Assembly (NCBI GenBank): GCA_903953985.1
Contig: CAJBLW010000378.1
Location: 1 to 10,862, forward strand
Length of the DNA stretch: 10,862 bases
Reading direction: 5' to 3'
From: an uncultured Burkholderiales bacterium
GTDB taxonomy: Bacteria; Pseudomonadota; Gammaproteobacteria; Burkholderiales; Burkholderiaceae_C
The translations under genes and the position numbers were made by a program. The notes beneath the pieces are model-generated. The model worked only from the letters and a program-made list of their open reading frames with translations. It was not told the origin of the DNA and searched no databases. Of this stretch, positions 1 to 6,734 are shown piece after piece (positions within the stretch are counted from its first letter, which is position 1; each line of letters starts with the position of its first letter).

Positions 1-832
1 ACTTGATGGTGTCCATGGTGGCCATGGCCAAGCCAGCGCCGTTGACCAAGCAACCGATGTTGCCATCTAGGCTGATGTAGGCCAGGTCGAACTTGGAAGC
101 TTCCACTTCGGCCGGGTCTTCTTCGTCCAGATCGCGGTAAGCCACGATTTCGGGGTGACGGAACAAGGCGTTGGCGTCGAAGTTGAACTTCGCGTCCAGG
201 GCCATCACGTTGCCTTTGCTGTCGCGGTTCAGGGGGTTGATTTCCACCAAAGACGCGTCGGTTTCCATATAGCACTGGTACAGCTTTTTGAAGATGTCCA
301 CGGCTTGGGAGGTGGAGTCTGCTGGCATGCCGATGGCGTCAGAGATCTTCTTGGCTTGGACGTCGCCCAAACCAGTCAAAGGATCAATGAATTCGGTGAT
401 GATTTTTTCGGGGGTGCTGTGCGCCACTTCCTCGATGTCCATGCCACCTTCGCTGGATGCGATAAAAGCGATCTTTTGGGTAGCACGGTCCGTCACAACC
501 GAGACGTAATATTCTTTGTTGATGTCAGCGCCGTCTTCTATATAAAGGCGTCGGACTTTTTGGCCGACTGGGCCTGTTTGATGCGTGACGAGCTGCATAC
601 CCAGGATCTCGCCAGCAATGCGCTTCACGTCGTCAATGGTCTTGGCCACCTTCACGCCGCCGCCTTTGCCACGCCCACCGGCATGGATCTGGGCCTTGAT
701 GACCCAGACAGGGCCGCCCAACTTTTGAGCGGCTTCTAGCGCCTCTTGAATGGTAAATGCCGGAATGCCGCGGGGAACCGGCACACCGAATTGACGCAAG
801 ATTTCCTTGCCTTGGTACTCGTGAATCTTCAT
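1..832 (-). CDS. sucC: Succinate-CoA ligase (ADP-forming) subunit beta, partial (C-terminal part beyond left edge)
   Basis: This gene encodes the nucleotide-binding beta subunit of succinyl-CoA synthetase, the TCA-cycle enzyme that couples succinyl-CoA to succinate with ATP/GTP formation in the cytoplasm. Translating the minus strand gives 277 residues beginning MKIHEYQGKEILRQFGVPVP, colinear from residue 1 with what I recall of E. coli SucC. The ATP-grasp part carries the Gly-rich AGGRGKGGG loop (about 51-59) and the metal-binding EINP motif (about 197-200). The start of the CoA-ligase-type domain shows DGNIGCLVNGAGLAM (about 256-270). The family is about 388 residues long, so roughly 110 C-terminal residues are missing at the left edge. 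The ATG at 832 is preceded by GAGAGA as a modest ribosome site. By the usual gene order sucD would follow to the left (inference). It is divergent from argC. Confidence 0.97.
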   Translation of the reverse strand, partial: MKIHEYQGKEILRQFGVPVPRGIPAFTIQEALEAAQKLGGPVWVIKAQIHAGGRGKGGGVKVAKTIDDVKRIAGEILGMQLVTHQTGPVGQKVRRLYIEDGADINKEYYVSVVTDRATQKIAFIASSEGGMDIEEVAHSTPEKIITEFIDPLTGLGDVQAKKISDAIGMPADSTSQAVDIFKKLYQCYMETDASLVEINPLNRDSKGNVMALDAKFNFDANALFRHPEIVAYRDLDEEDPAEVEASKFDLAYISLDGNIGCLVNGAGLAMATMDTIK

Positions 833-908
833 GAGGTCTCTCTCAGAGGGGTGGAATTCGACCGGTCCGCTGCGGTCCTTCAATCAAGGAAGGCCCACCA
901 GCAGGCTC

Positions 909-936
909 TGGACACTGCAGCGTGCGACTGTATCAT
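909..936 (+). promoter_or_regulatory. Candidate sigma70-type promoter for argC
   Basis: TGGACA at 909-914 (5 of 6 bases of the -35 consensus) and TATCAT at 931-936 (5 of 6 of the -10 consensus) are separated by 16 bp. Transcription would start near 943, giving a leader of about 75 nt before the argC ATG at 1018. The call rests on matching by eye in the sucC-argC divergent gap. Confidence 0.4.
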
Positions 937-960
937 GCTGCAATGCACCAATACTGAGCC

Positions 961-986
961 TTGCGTCTTACATCGACTTGACGCAA
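961..986. repeat. Perfect 7-bp inverted repeat in the argC leader
   Basis: TTGCGTC (961-967) and GACGCAA (980-986) are exact reverse complements separated by 12 bp. The element lies 32 bp upstream of the argC start codon, inside the predicted leader. It could be an operator or an RNA hairpin with a large loop. It does not resemble the E. coli-type ArgR box. The function is unknown and chance occurrence is possible. Confidence 0.35.
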
Positions 987-1017
987 TGCGACAGAACCCC
1001 TTAGGAAAGCAATACTT

Positions 1018-1941
1018 ATGGCTAAAATTTTCATCGATGGCGAAGCAGGAACGACGGGCTTGCAAATTCGCGAGCGGCTGGCTTTGATGGCCCAGATCGA
1101 AGTGCTCAGCATCGATCCGGCACGCCGAAAAGACCCCGAGGCCAAGCGCGAGTTGATGTCAGCGGCCGATTTGGTGGTGTTGTGTCTGCACGATGATGTG
1201 GCCATCGAATCGGTGGCCATGATCGACCGCCTGCCGGGCCAAAAACCGCGCATTGTTGACGCCTCCACCGCGCACCGTTGCCACCCCGATTGGGTTTTCG
1301 GCTTTCCCGAGCTGGCCGCCGATCAGGCCGCCGCCGTACGCCAGGCCCAGCGCGTGGCCAACCCCGGCTGCTACGCCACGGGTGCGATCGCCATCTTGCG
1401 GCCCTTGATCGACGCGGGCTTACTGCTGCAGGATTTTCCAGTGTGCTTGCCCTCCGTGAGTGGTTACTCCGGCGGCGGCCGCAGCATGATCGAAGACTTC
1501 GAAGAAAGCCGGGCTCCCTTATTTGAGGCTTATGCCCTGGGCCTCAAGCACAAGCACATCCCCGAAATCATGCGCTACACCGGACTGACCACTCGGCCTT
1601 TGTTCGTGCCGGCCGTGGGCAATTTCCGCCAAGGCATGCTGGTGCAACTGCCCCTGCACCTGGACAGCCTGCCGGGCAAGCCCTCTGGTGCCGACCTGCA
1701 TGCAGCTTTGCAAGCGCACTACGCGGCCAGCCAAGCTGAAGGCGGCTGTGTGAGCGTGCTGCCCGCCACGGCCGATGCCAAGCTGGACGCCACCGCCCTC
1801 AACAACACCAACCAGCTCGAAATCCGGGTGTTTGCCAACGAAGAGGCACGGCATGCCGTGGTCATCGCCCGATTGGACAACCTGGGCAAAGGCGCCAGCG
1901 GCGCGGCCGTGCAAAACATCGAACTGATGTTGGGTTTGTGA
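1018..1941 (+). CDS. argC: N-acetyl-gamma-glutamyl-phosphate reductase, type 2
   Basis: ArgC catalyses the NADPH-dependent reduction of N-acetyl-glutamyl-phosphate to the semialdehyde, the third step of arginine biosynthesis. The 307-residue product starts MAKIFIDGEAGTTGLQIRER, the nucleotide-binding start typical of the short (about 310 aa) type-2 ArgC. Visible landmarks are DASTAHR (81-87), the catalytic cysteine Cys118 in NPGCYATG (115-122), the SGYSGGGR segment (148-155) and a likely active-site His180 in KHKHIPEI. All key residues are intact. AGGAAA at 1003-1008 is a well-placed ribosome site for the ATG at 1018. It is divergent from sucC and convergent with yaeQ, so probably monocistronic. 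Whether the genome also has a longer type-1 ArgC cannot be told here. Confidence 0.96.
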   Translation: MAKIFIDGEAGTTGLQIRERLALMAQIEVLSIDPARRKDPEAKRELMSAADLVVLCLHDDVAIESVAMIDRLPGQKPRIVDASTAHRCHPDWVFGFPELAADQAAAVRQAQRVANPGCYATGAIAILRPLIDAGLLLQDFPVCLPSVSGYSGGGRSMIEDFEESRAPLFEAYALGLKHKHIPEIMRYTGLTTRPLFVPAVGNFRQGMLVQLPLHLDSLPGKPSGADLHAALQAHYAASQAEGGCVSVLPATADAKLDATALNNTNQLEIRVFANEEARHAVVIARLDNLGKGASGAAVQNIELMLGL

Positions 1942-1966
1942 GCCTGGCGCTGTACCCGCTCTGCGA

Positions 1967-2527
1967 TTATTTCCAGCGGATCAGCTCGATGTGCACACTG
2001 CCCTTGTCGCTGCTGAAGGTGACTGAACCCTCCTGAACTGTGGCCTGCAATTGCATGCTGCGCTCGGCCAATTTGGCCAACTCCTGCGAGCCCTCGGTGG
2101 GCACGCGCCAGACTTGCAGTTTGTCCAGGCGCGTCAACTTGGTCTCGATGCTTTTCCACCAGACTTCGGCTGCATGGTTAAAGCAATACAGCAGCACCTC
2201 GTCGGCTTTCTGGCAAGCCTTCATGATGGGCTTGTCTTCGGGCTGGCCGACTTCAATCCACATGCGTGTTTGGCCCGTGAAGTCGCGCAGGCTGCAGTCC
2301 GGGTCGTCCGGGTCTGACAAGCCCGCACCAAAAGACAGCTTGCCGTCGCCGTTGCACACGGCCTGCAGCTTGTAGGCGTTGATGGCCAATGCCAACAGGC
2401 GGACCATCATGCGTTCGTCGGTCTCGCTGGGATGCCGCGCCAGCGTGAGCTGATGGTCTTCGTAATAGCTGTGATCGATGTCAGCGATCGACAGGTTGGC
2501 TTTGTAGATGGTGGATTTGAGGGCCAT
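1967..2527 (-). CDS. yaeQ: YaeQ family protein
   Basis: This is a 186-residue cytoplasmic protein of the YaeQ family. It begins MALKSTIYKANLSIADIDHS and carries the family's hallmark LTLARHPSETDERMMVRLLA (about 27-46), then RMWIEVGQPEDKPIMKACQKA (about 88-108) and VWWKS (about 122-126). E. coli YaeQ, as I recall it, starts MALKATIYKA and is of similar length. Known YaeQ structures show a compact fold related to PD-(D/E)XK nucleases, but no biochemical role is firmly established. The conserved MALK start argues for the ATG at 2527. An in-frame ATG at 2551 would add eight residues but lies inside an inverted repeat and has no ribosome site. A GGAGAA sits 16 nt upstream of the chosen start, further than ideal. 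It lies downstream of purB on the same strand, about 125 bp away, and converges with argC. Confidence 0.93.
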   Translation of the reverse strand: MALKSTIYKANLSIADIDHSYYEDHQLTLARHPSETDERMMVRLLALAINAYKLQAVCNGDGKLSFGAGLSDPDDPDCSLRDFTGQTRMWIEVGQPEDKPIMKACQKADEVLLYCFNHAAEVWWKSIETKLTRLDKLQVWRVPTEGSQELAKLAERSMQLQATVQEGSVTFSSDKGSVHIELIRWK

Positions 2528-2550
2528 GGGGTTCTTGGGTGTTTTCTCCA

Positions 2551-2624
2551 TTTGTCATGCCGGACTTGATCTGGCATCCATGACGGGGAAAGGGTGGACC
2601 CCGGAACACGTCCGGGATGACAAA
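2551..2624. repeat. 74-bp imperfect inverted repeat, REP-like intergenic element
   Basis: The arms 2551-2580 and 2595-2624 are reverse complements at 24 of 30 positions, flanking a 14-nt loop. The ends are TTTGTCAT and ATGACAAA, and the core shows the CCGGACNTGNTC type of motif. I recognise this composition (TGTCATnCCGGAC...GTCCGGGATGACA) from dispersed intergenic palindromes common in proteobacterial genomes. It fills most of the purB-yaeQ gap and would be transcribed as a long hairpin. It may act as an intercistronic attenuator or mRNA stabiliser. Membership of a multicopy family needs a genome-wide search. Confidence 0.75.
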
Positions 2625-2652
2625 CAATGGGAGGTTCGACTTCGTCTGAGCC

Positions 2653-4053
2653 TTAAACCCGTCGCGCCAGCTCGGCAGCCTTGCCGACATAGCTGCCCGG
2701 CGTCATGGCCAGAAGGCGGTCCTTGTCGGCTTGGGGGATCTCCAAAGCGCGGATCAAACCATGCAAGTCGGCCGCTGTGACGGTCTTGCCCCGGGTGACT
2801 TCTTTGAGCTTTTCGTAAGCACCCTGCACGCCATAGCGGCGCATCACGGTCTGGATCGGCTCGGCCAACACTTCCCACGCACCATCCAGGTCGTCGGCCA
2901 AGGCTTCTTCGTTCAATTCGAGCTTGTTCAAACCGGTCATCAGCGAGGCATAAGCCAAGGCGGTGTAGCCCAGGCCCACGCCCATGTTGCGCAGCACGGT
3001 CGAGTCGGTCAAATCTCGCTGCCAGCGGCTGATCGGCAGCTTCTCGCTCAGGTGCTTGAGCACGGCATTGGCCAGGCCCAGGTTGCCTTCGGCGTTTTCG
3101 AAGTCGATCGGGTTGACCTTGTGCGGCATGGTGGAAGAGCCAATTTCGCCGGCTTTCAAGCGCTGCTTGAAATAACCCAAACCCACATAGCCCCAGATGT
3201 CGCGCGACAGGTCGATCAGGATGGTGTTGGTGCGGGCTAGGGCGTCAAACAGCTCGGCCATGTAGTCATGCGGCTCGATCTGGATGCTGAAGGGTTGGAA
3301 TGTCAAACCCAGACCCCATTGGCTGCTTTGTGTTTCGCTGATCTCCGGGGTTTCCACCACTTTGCGGGCAAAGGCTTCCCAGTCAAAGTCGGGCCAGGCC
3401 GACAAGTGGGCGTTGTAGTTGCCGACCGCGCCATTCATCTTGCCCATCAATTGGACAGCAGCAATTTTTTCCCGGCAGCCCTTCAGACGCACCACCACAT
3501 TGGCCATTTCCTTACCCACCGTGGTCGGACTTGCGGTCTGGCCGTGGGTGCGACTGAGCATGGGCACGTCGGCAAAGTTGTGCGCCATGTCGCGCAGCTT
3601 GGCAATCAGGCCATCGAGACCCGGCAGGATGACCTGGGCGCGGGCGCCCTTGAGTTGCACGGCGTGGCTGGTGTTGTTGATGTCTTCGCTGGTGCAGGCA
3701 AAGTGCACAAATTCGGCGGCTTTTTCCAGCTCAGGGCGGTCCTGGAACTTGGACTTGATCCAGTACTCCACGGCTTTCACGTCATGGTTGGTGATCTTTT
3801 CAAAATCCTTGATGGCCAGGGCGTCGGATTCTGAGAAGTTCTTCACCAACGCTGTCAAATAGGCGCGTGCGCCGGGGGTCAGGGGCTTGAACTCATCAAA
3901 ACCTGCATCGGACAAAGCGATGAACCAAGCAATTTCGACCTGAACGCGGCGGTGCATGTAGCCTTGCTCACTCATGAGCGGTCGCAGGGCATTAAGTTTG
4001 CTGGCGTAACGGCCATCCAGTGGCGACAGGGCAGATATGGGGGTGAAATTCAT
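2653..4053 (-). CDS. purB: Adenylosuccinate lyase
   Basis: PurB catalyses two fumarate-releasing steps in purine synthesis: SAICAR to AICAR, and adenylosuccinate to AMP. It acts as a cytoplasmic homotetramer. The 466-residue product begins MNFTPISALSPLDGRYASKL. It has SRTHGQTASPTT (167-178, catalytic His170), TSEDINN (121-127) and the fumarate-lyase signature GEIGSSTMPHKVNP (302-315, with the mobile-loop serines). The length matches E. coli PurB (about 456 aa). An in-frame TTG at 4128 would add 25 residues with no family similarity, so the ATG at 4053 is preferred. No clear ribosome site precedes it, and a TACAAT box lies only 6 nt upstream. It ends in TAA. It is divergent from the GST gene and followed by the inverted repeat and yaeQ. 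Confidence 0.97.
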   Translation of the reverse strand: MNFTPISALSPLDGRYASKLNALRPLMSEQGYMHRRVQVEIAWFIALSDAGFDEFKPLTPGARAYLTALVKNFSESDALAIKDFEKITNHDVKAVEYWIKSKFQDRPELEKAAEFVHFACTSEDINNTSHAVQLKGARAQVILPGLDGLIAKLRDMAHNFADVPMLSRTHGQTASPTTVGKEMANVVVRLKGCREKIAAVQLMGKMNGAVGNYNAHLSAWPDFDWEAFARKVVETPEISETQSSQWGLGLTFQPFSIQIEPHDYMAELFDALARTNTILIDLSRDIWGYVGLGYFKQRLKAGEIGSSTMPHKVNPIDFENAEGNLGLANAVLKHLSEKLPISRWQRDLTDSTVLRNMGVGLGYTALAYASLMTGLNKLELNEEALADDLDGAWEVLAEPIQTVMRRYGVQGAYEKLKEVTRGKTVTAADLHGLIRALEIPQADKDRLLAMTPGSYVGKAAELARRV

Positions 4054-4088
4054 GCGTTGATTGTAATTGCCGCATTTCTGCAGAAGTC

Positions 4089-4105
4089 GCCCTCGTTCCG
4101 AGGGC
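4089..4105. repeat. Short perfect GC-rich hairpin between purB and the GST gene
   Basis: GCCCTCG, loop TTC, CGAGGGC form a perfect 7-bp stem in the divergent gap. A separate perfect palindrome TTCTGCAGAA lies immediately beside it at 4076-4085. No T-run follows on either strand, so this is not a standard terminator. It could be a protein-binding site or a structured leader element in the purB promoter region. Confidence 0.45.
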
Positions 4106-4189
4106 ACTGTCCAAATGGCTACTCGCAAAATGCGCCCACATGGAGATCACCTAGAATTGAGAATCTTTTTTGTTACGGCCTTCATGTCT

Positions 4190-4804
4190 ATGAAACTCAT
4201 CGGCTCTGTCACCAGCCCCTACGTTCGCAAGGTTCGCATCGTCATGGCCGAGAAAAAACTGGACTATCAGTTCGTCACCGAAGACGTGTGGTCGGCCCAG
4301 ACGCTCATACACGCATCCAACCCCTTGGGCAAAGTGCCCTGCCTGGTGATGGAGGGCGGTGAAGCGGTGTTTGATTCACGCGTGATCGTGGAGTACTTGG
4401 ACACTTTGTCGCCCGTGGGCAAACTGATTCCCTCGGCAGGTCGTGAGCGTGCAGAAGTCAAAACTTGGGAGGCCTTGGCCGATGGTCTGCTCGATGCGGC
4501 CCTGCTGGCCCGCATGGAGGCTGTTTGGACCGGCCGCGAGGAAAGCCAGCGCAGCCAAGGCTGGATCGATCGCCAACTCGACAAAATCCAGCACGCACTT
4601 CGTGCCATGAGCACCGGCCTCGGCGACAAAGCATTTTGTTCAGGCATTCACCTGAGTCTGTCCGATATTTCAGTGGGGTGCGCCGTGTCCTATCTTGATT
4701 TCCGCTTCCCTCAAATCGACTGGCGCACGCCATACCCCAATCTGCACAAGCTGCACGACAAGCTGGCGCAGCGGCCCAGCTTCATCGACACCTCGCCAAC
4801 TTGA
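4190..4804 (+). CDS. Glutathione S-transferase family protein (YibF-like)
   Basis: This is a 204-residue cytoplasmic protein with an N-terminal thioredoxin-like domain (about 1-75) and an all-helical C-terminal domain. MKLIGSVTSPYVRKVRIVMA places Ser9 at the usual catalytic position. NPLGKVPCLV (44-53) supplies the cis-Pro50 next to the glutathione site, and FDSRVIVEYLD (61-71) the gamma-glutamyl-binding acidic/serine motif. EALADGLLDAAL (94-105) and the LSLSDISVG N-capping box (155-163) closely resemble E. coli YibF. The substrate is unknown; conjugation or thiol-disulfide roles are possible. The start follows the YibF alignment; ATG at 4184 (two extra residues) is equally possible, and neither has a clear ribosome site. 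The open frame extends upstream to 4067, but that part is not homologous. It ends 28 bp from the convergent gntR gene. Confidence 0.9.
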   Translation: MKLIGSVTSPYVRKVRIVMAEKKLDYQFVTEDVWSAQTLIHASNPLGKVPCLVMEGGEAVFDSRVIVEYLDTLSPVGKLIPSAGRERAEVKTWEALADGLLDAALLARMEAVWTGREESQRSQGWIDRQLDKIQHALRAMSTGLGDKAFCSGIHLSLSDISVGCAVSYLDFRFPQIDWRTPYPNLHKLHDKLAQRPSFIDTSPT

Positions 4805-4814
4805 TGGCGCTGGG

Positions 4815-4829
4815 GCCCAAAACGTGGGC
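4815..4829. terminator. Possible weak hairpin between convergent GST and gntR genes
   Basis: GCCCA, loop AAACG, TGGGC form a 5-bp stem in the 28-bp gap between the two stop codons. There is no T-run on either strand, so intrinsic termination is only a possibility. Confidence 0.25.
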
Positions 4830-4832
4830 GAT

Positions 4833-5606
4833 TCAGTAGTTCAACAAATTGCGCCGCACATGAATCAAGTGCTCGGTGGCCAAGGCCTTGGCCACAACCG
4901 GGTCGCGGGCCTTGATGGCCTGCAACAAAGCGCGATGTTCTGACTGGTAAGTCAACCGCCGCTCGGGTGTGAGGCTGCGTTTTTTCAGCATGCCCCACTC
5001 CCCTTGGGCGCGGGCCTGGTTCATGAGTTTGAACAAACGGGCCACAAAGGCATTGTGTGCGGCACGGGCAATGATTTCGTGGAACATGCCATCCCAGACC
5101 TCAAACTCTTCGACGCTGGCCGCCGCTTCGGCGCGTGTGCAGCAGTTGTCCATTTGCTCAAAGTCGGCCAAGGTGGCGTTGCCAATGACCATGTCGATGA
5201 TGGCTGGCTCCAGGGCCATGCGCGCCTCCATGAGTTCCGCTGGACTGGTGTGCCAGGTCGCATCGGGCGCATTGGCAGGTGTGGTCTTTTTCGAACTGAC
5301 AGCGACCACCGCCTTGTCGGTGACATACGTGCCACTGCCGACAGTCTGGGCGATCAGCCCTTGGGCCTTCATGTCGGCCAGCACCTTGCGCACCGTGCTG
5401 CGGCTGATCTGGTGTTGCTCACCAAACTCGCGCTCGGTCGGCAAGCGATCACCGGCCTGCCACTGGCCACTGTGCAACTGGTCAAGCAAGGCGGTGCGAA
5501 AGAGGTAAGAGGAGTCCAAGGTGTCGGTGGGTGAAAAAACCAAATCATACCAATTTAACCCTCCATTGAAAACCCCAGGCAACACCCGTCTGACCCTCTT
5601 ATGCAC
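4833..5606 (-). CDS. GntR-family transcriptional regulator, FCD (FadR-type) subfamily
   Basis: This is a DNA-binding regulator of up to 257 residues. The N-terminal winged helix (about 34-95) shows GDRLPTEREFGEQ (52-64), SRSTVRKVLADMKAQGLI (69-86) and a GSGTYV wing (90-95). The C-terminal FCD ligand-binding domain (about 123-250) shows ELMEARMALEPAIIDM (124-139), WDGMFHEII (171-179) and SEHRALLQAI (222-231). Asp172, His176, His224 and His246 are candidate metal/ligand residues of the FCD type. FCD proteins usually bind a small carboxylate effector, which fits the adjacent FAH/Bug genes it diverges from. The start is uncertain: the coordinates use a GTG at 5606, but the roughly 30 extra N-terminal residues are atypical. 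A TTG at 5543, 15 nt beyond a GGAGGG, is an alternative. It probably controls the divergent operon and possibly itself (inference). Confidence 0.9.
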   Translation of the reverse strand: MHKRVRRVLPGVFNGGLNWYDLVFSPTDTLDSSYLFRTALLDQLHSGQWQAGDRLPTEREFGEQHQISRSTVRKVLADMKAQGLIAQTVGSGTYVTDKAVVAVSSKKTTPANAPDATWHTSPAELMEARMALEPAIIDMVIGNATLADFEQMDNCCTRAEAAASVEEFEVWDGMFHEIIARAAHNAFVARLFKLMNQARAQGEWGMLKKRSLTPERRLTYQSEHRALLQAIKARDPVVAKALATEHLIHVRRNLLNY

Positions 5607-5708
5607 ACGTCAGATCACCCTTTAATCGCCTGCTCAAGGGCTAAAAATGCCGATGCAACACCGACATCACCCCGTAAAAACCCTCATGCAAATTGTCCGG
5701 TACGGGTC

Positions 5709-5736
5709 TTGACCCGGAAGCCTTACTCCTTATGAT
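5709..5736 (+). promoter_or_regulatory. Strong candidate sigma70-type promoter of the FAH-Bug operon
   Basis: TTGACC at 5709-5714 and TATGAT at 5731-5736 each match 5 of 6 consensus bases, with a 16-bp spacer. Transcription would begin near 5743, about 68 nt before the FAH start codon. A second inverted repeat, CGGGTC-TT-GACCCG (5703-5716), overlaps the -35 box. No other strong promoter is visible before the following three genes. Confidence 0.6.
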
Positions 5737-5746
5737 GGTTTGCATT

Positions 5747-5761
5747 GGTTGCAATGCAACC
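5747..5761. promoter_or_regulatory. Perfect 15-bp palindrome, candidate GntR operator
   Basis: GGTTGCAATGCAACC is a perfect palindrome (7-bp arms around a central A) just downstream of the predicted transcription start, where a bound repressor would block RNA polymerase. An additional TTGCA half-site at 5740-5744 is exactly 10 bp (one helical turn) from the half-site at 5750-5754. TGCAA half-sites also occur at 5654-5658 and 5687-5691. The palindrome is followed by six T residues, so a terminator/attenuator hairpin (5-bp stem) is a weaker alternative. Assignment to the adjacent GntR protein is inferred from position. Confidence 0.5.
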
Positions 5762-5810
5762 TTTTTTATTGAACAAGGTCAAACTTGTCACCCGCCCCAG
5801 GAGAAGAATT

Positions 5811-6683
5811 TTGCGCATCGCCACATTTGCTCACAACGGAAAACGCCATGTCGGACAAGTGTCGGCCGATGGTCTACAGGTCACGCCTTTTGCCTTGAGC
5901 GAATCACAAGCCCAACGTGGGGCACAGCCCATCATTGATGCCCTGGTTGCCGGGCAGCCTTTGCCTGCCTTGGTGGATGCGGCGCTGGACGTGTCCTCGG
6001 TCAAACTTGAATCACCCCTGCCCGTGCCCCGCCGTAACGTCTGGTGCGTGGGCCGCAATTACCATGCGCACGCCAAAGAACTGCAGGCGTCGGTTTTCAA
6101 GGACAGCAACACCGACGCCAAAGCCTGGCCCATCGTGTTCACCAAGGTGCCCGAGTGCGTGGTCGGCCCGACCGACGATGTGCAACTGCCCGGCGCAAGC
6201 GTGTCCGACCAAATTGACTACGAAGCCGAGTTGGCGGTGATCATTGGCCAAGGAGGCAAGAACATCAGCCAGGCCGATGCCATGAAGCATGTGTTTGGCT
6301 ACACCGTGGTCAACGACGTGACCGCCCGCGACGTGCAGATGCGCCACCAACAATGGGACATGGGCAAGTCGTTCGACACCTTTTGCCCCATGGGCCCTTG
6401 GATCGTGACTGCCGACGAGATCGATGGTCGCAACACCCGGGTGCGCTGCTGGGTCAACGGCGAGCTGCGCCAGGACGGTCCGACTGAAAACATGATTTTC
6501 GACATCCCCACCTTGATCGAAACCATCTCGCGTGGCATCACGCTCTATCCTGGCGACATCATCGCCACGGGCACACCTGCTGGCGTGGGCATGGGCATGA
6601 ATCCGCCGCGCTACATTGCCAAAGGCGATGTGATCCGGGTCGAAATCGACGGCGTGGGCCACATCGAAAACCGTTTCATTTAA
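5811..6683 (+). CDS. Fumarylacetoacetate hydrolase (FAH) family protein
   Basis: FAH-fold enzymes are Mg-dependent cytoplasmic hydrolases, decarboxylases or isomerases acting on 2,4-dioxo acids and related ring-cleavage products. The 290-residue product has a short N-terminal segment (1-70) followed by the catalytic domain. That domain opens with RRNVWCVGRNYHAHAKEL (74-91), then has IVFTKVP (108-114) and DYEAELAVIIG (136-146, with Glu138 and Glu140 as probable metal ligands). Further on come NDVTARD (168-174, Asp169 as a ligand), KSFDTFCPMGPWIV (186-199) and GTPAGVGMG (254-262). The TTG start at 5811 is chosen because AGGAG (5799-5803) sits 7 nt upstream and the protein then starts MRIATFAHNGK. 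Extending to 5745 adds 22 unrelated residues. It is the first gene of a run with two Bug proteins and a ModA-like protein. The exact substrate is not deducible. Confidence 0.93.
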   Translation: MRIATFAHNGKRHVGQVSADGLQVTPFALSESQAQRGAQPIIDALVAGQPLPALVDAALDVSSVKLESPLPVPRRNVWCVGRNYHAHAKELQASVFKDSNTDAKAWPIVFTKVPECVVGPTDDVQLPGASVSDQIDYEAELAVIIGQGGKNISQADAMKHVFGYTVVNDVTARDVQMRHQQWDMGKSFDTFCPMGPWIVTADEIDGRNTRVRCWVNGELRQDGPTENMIFDIPTLIETISRGITLYPGDIIATGTPAGVGMGMNPPRYIAKGDVIRVEIDGVGHIENRFI

Positions 6684-6734
6684 GCCCACCACACCCGGGC
6701 AGGTGCGCACCCAGCCAAACCGAGGAGACCCCAC

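Noticed and set aside
155..739. Long plus-strand open frame antisense to sucC (194 codons)
   Set aside because: The opposite strand encodes a clear SucC; the antisense frame has no recognisable domain and reflects GC-biased codon use.
2731..3240. Plus-strand open frames opposite purB (also 3268-3834 and 3419-3862)
   Set aside because: PurB is unambiguous across this span; the antisense frames show no motif or ribosome site.
4067..4189. N-terminal extension of the GST gene
   Set aside because: The upstream residues are basic and unlike GST; the family starts at MKLIGS, and this region is the divergent promoter gap.
5747..5769. Intrinsic terminator reading of the palindrome plus T-run
   Set aside because: As RNA the stem is at most about 5 bp and it lies between a promoter and its gene; an operator fits better, although attenuation is not excluded.
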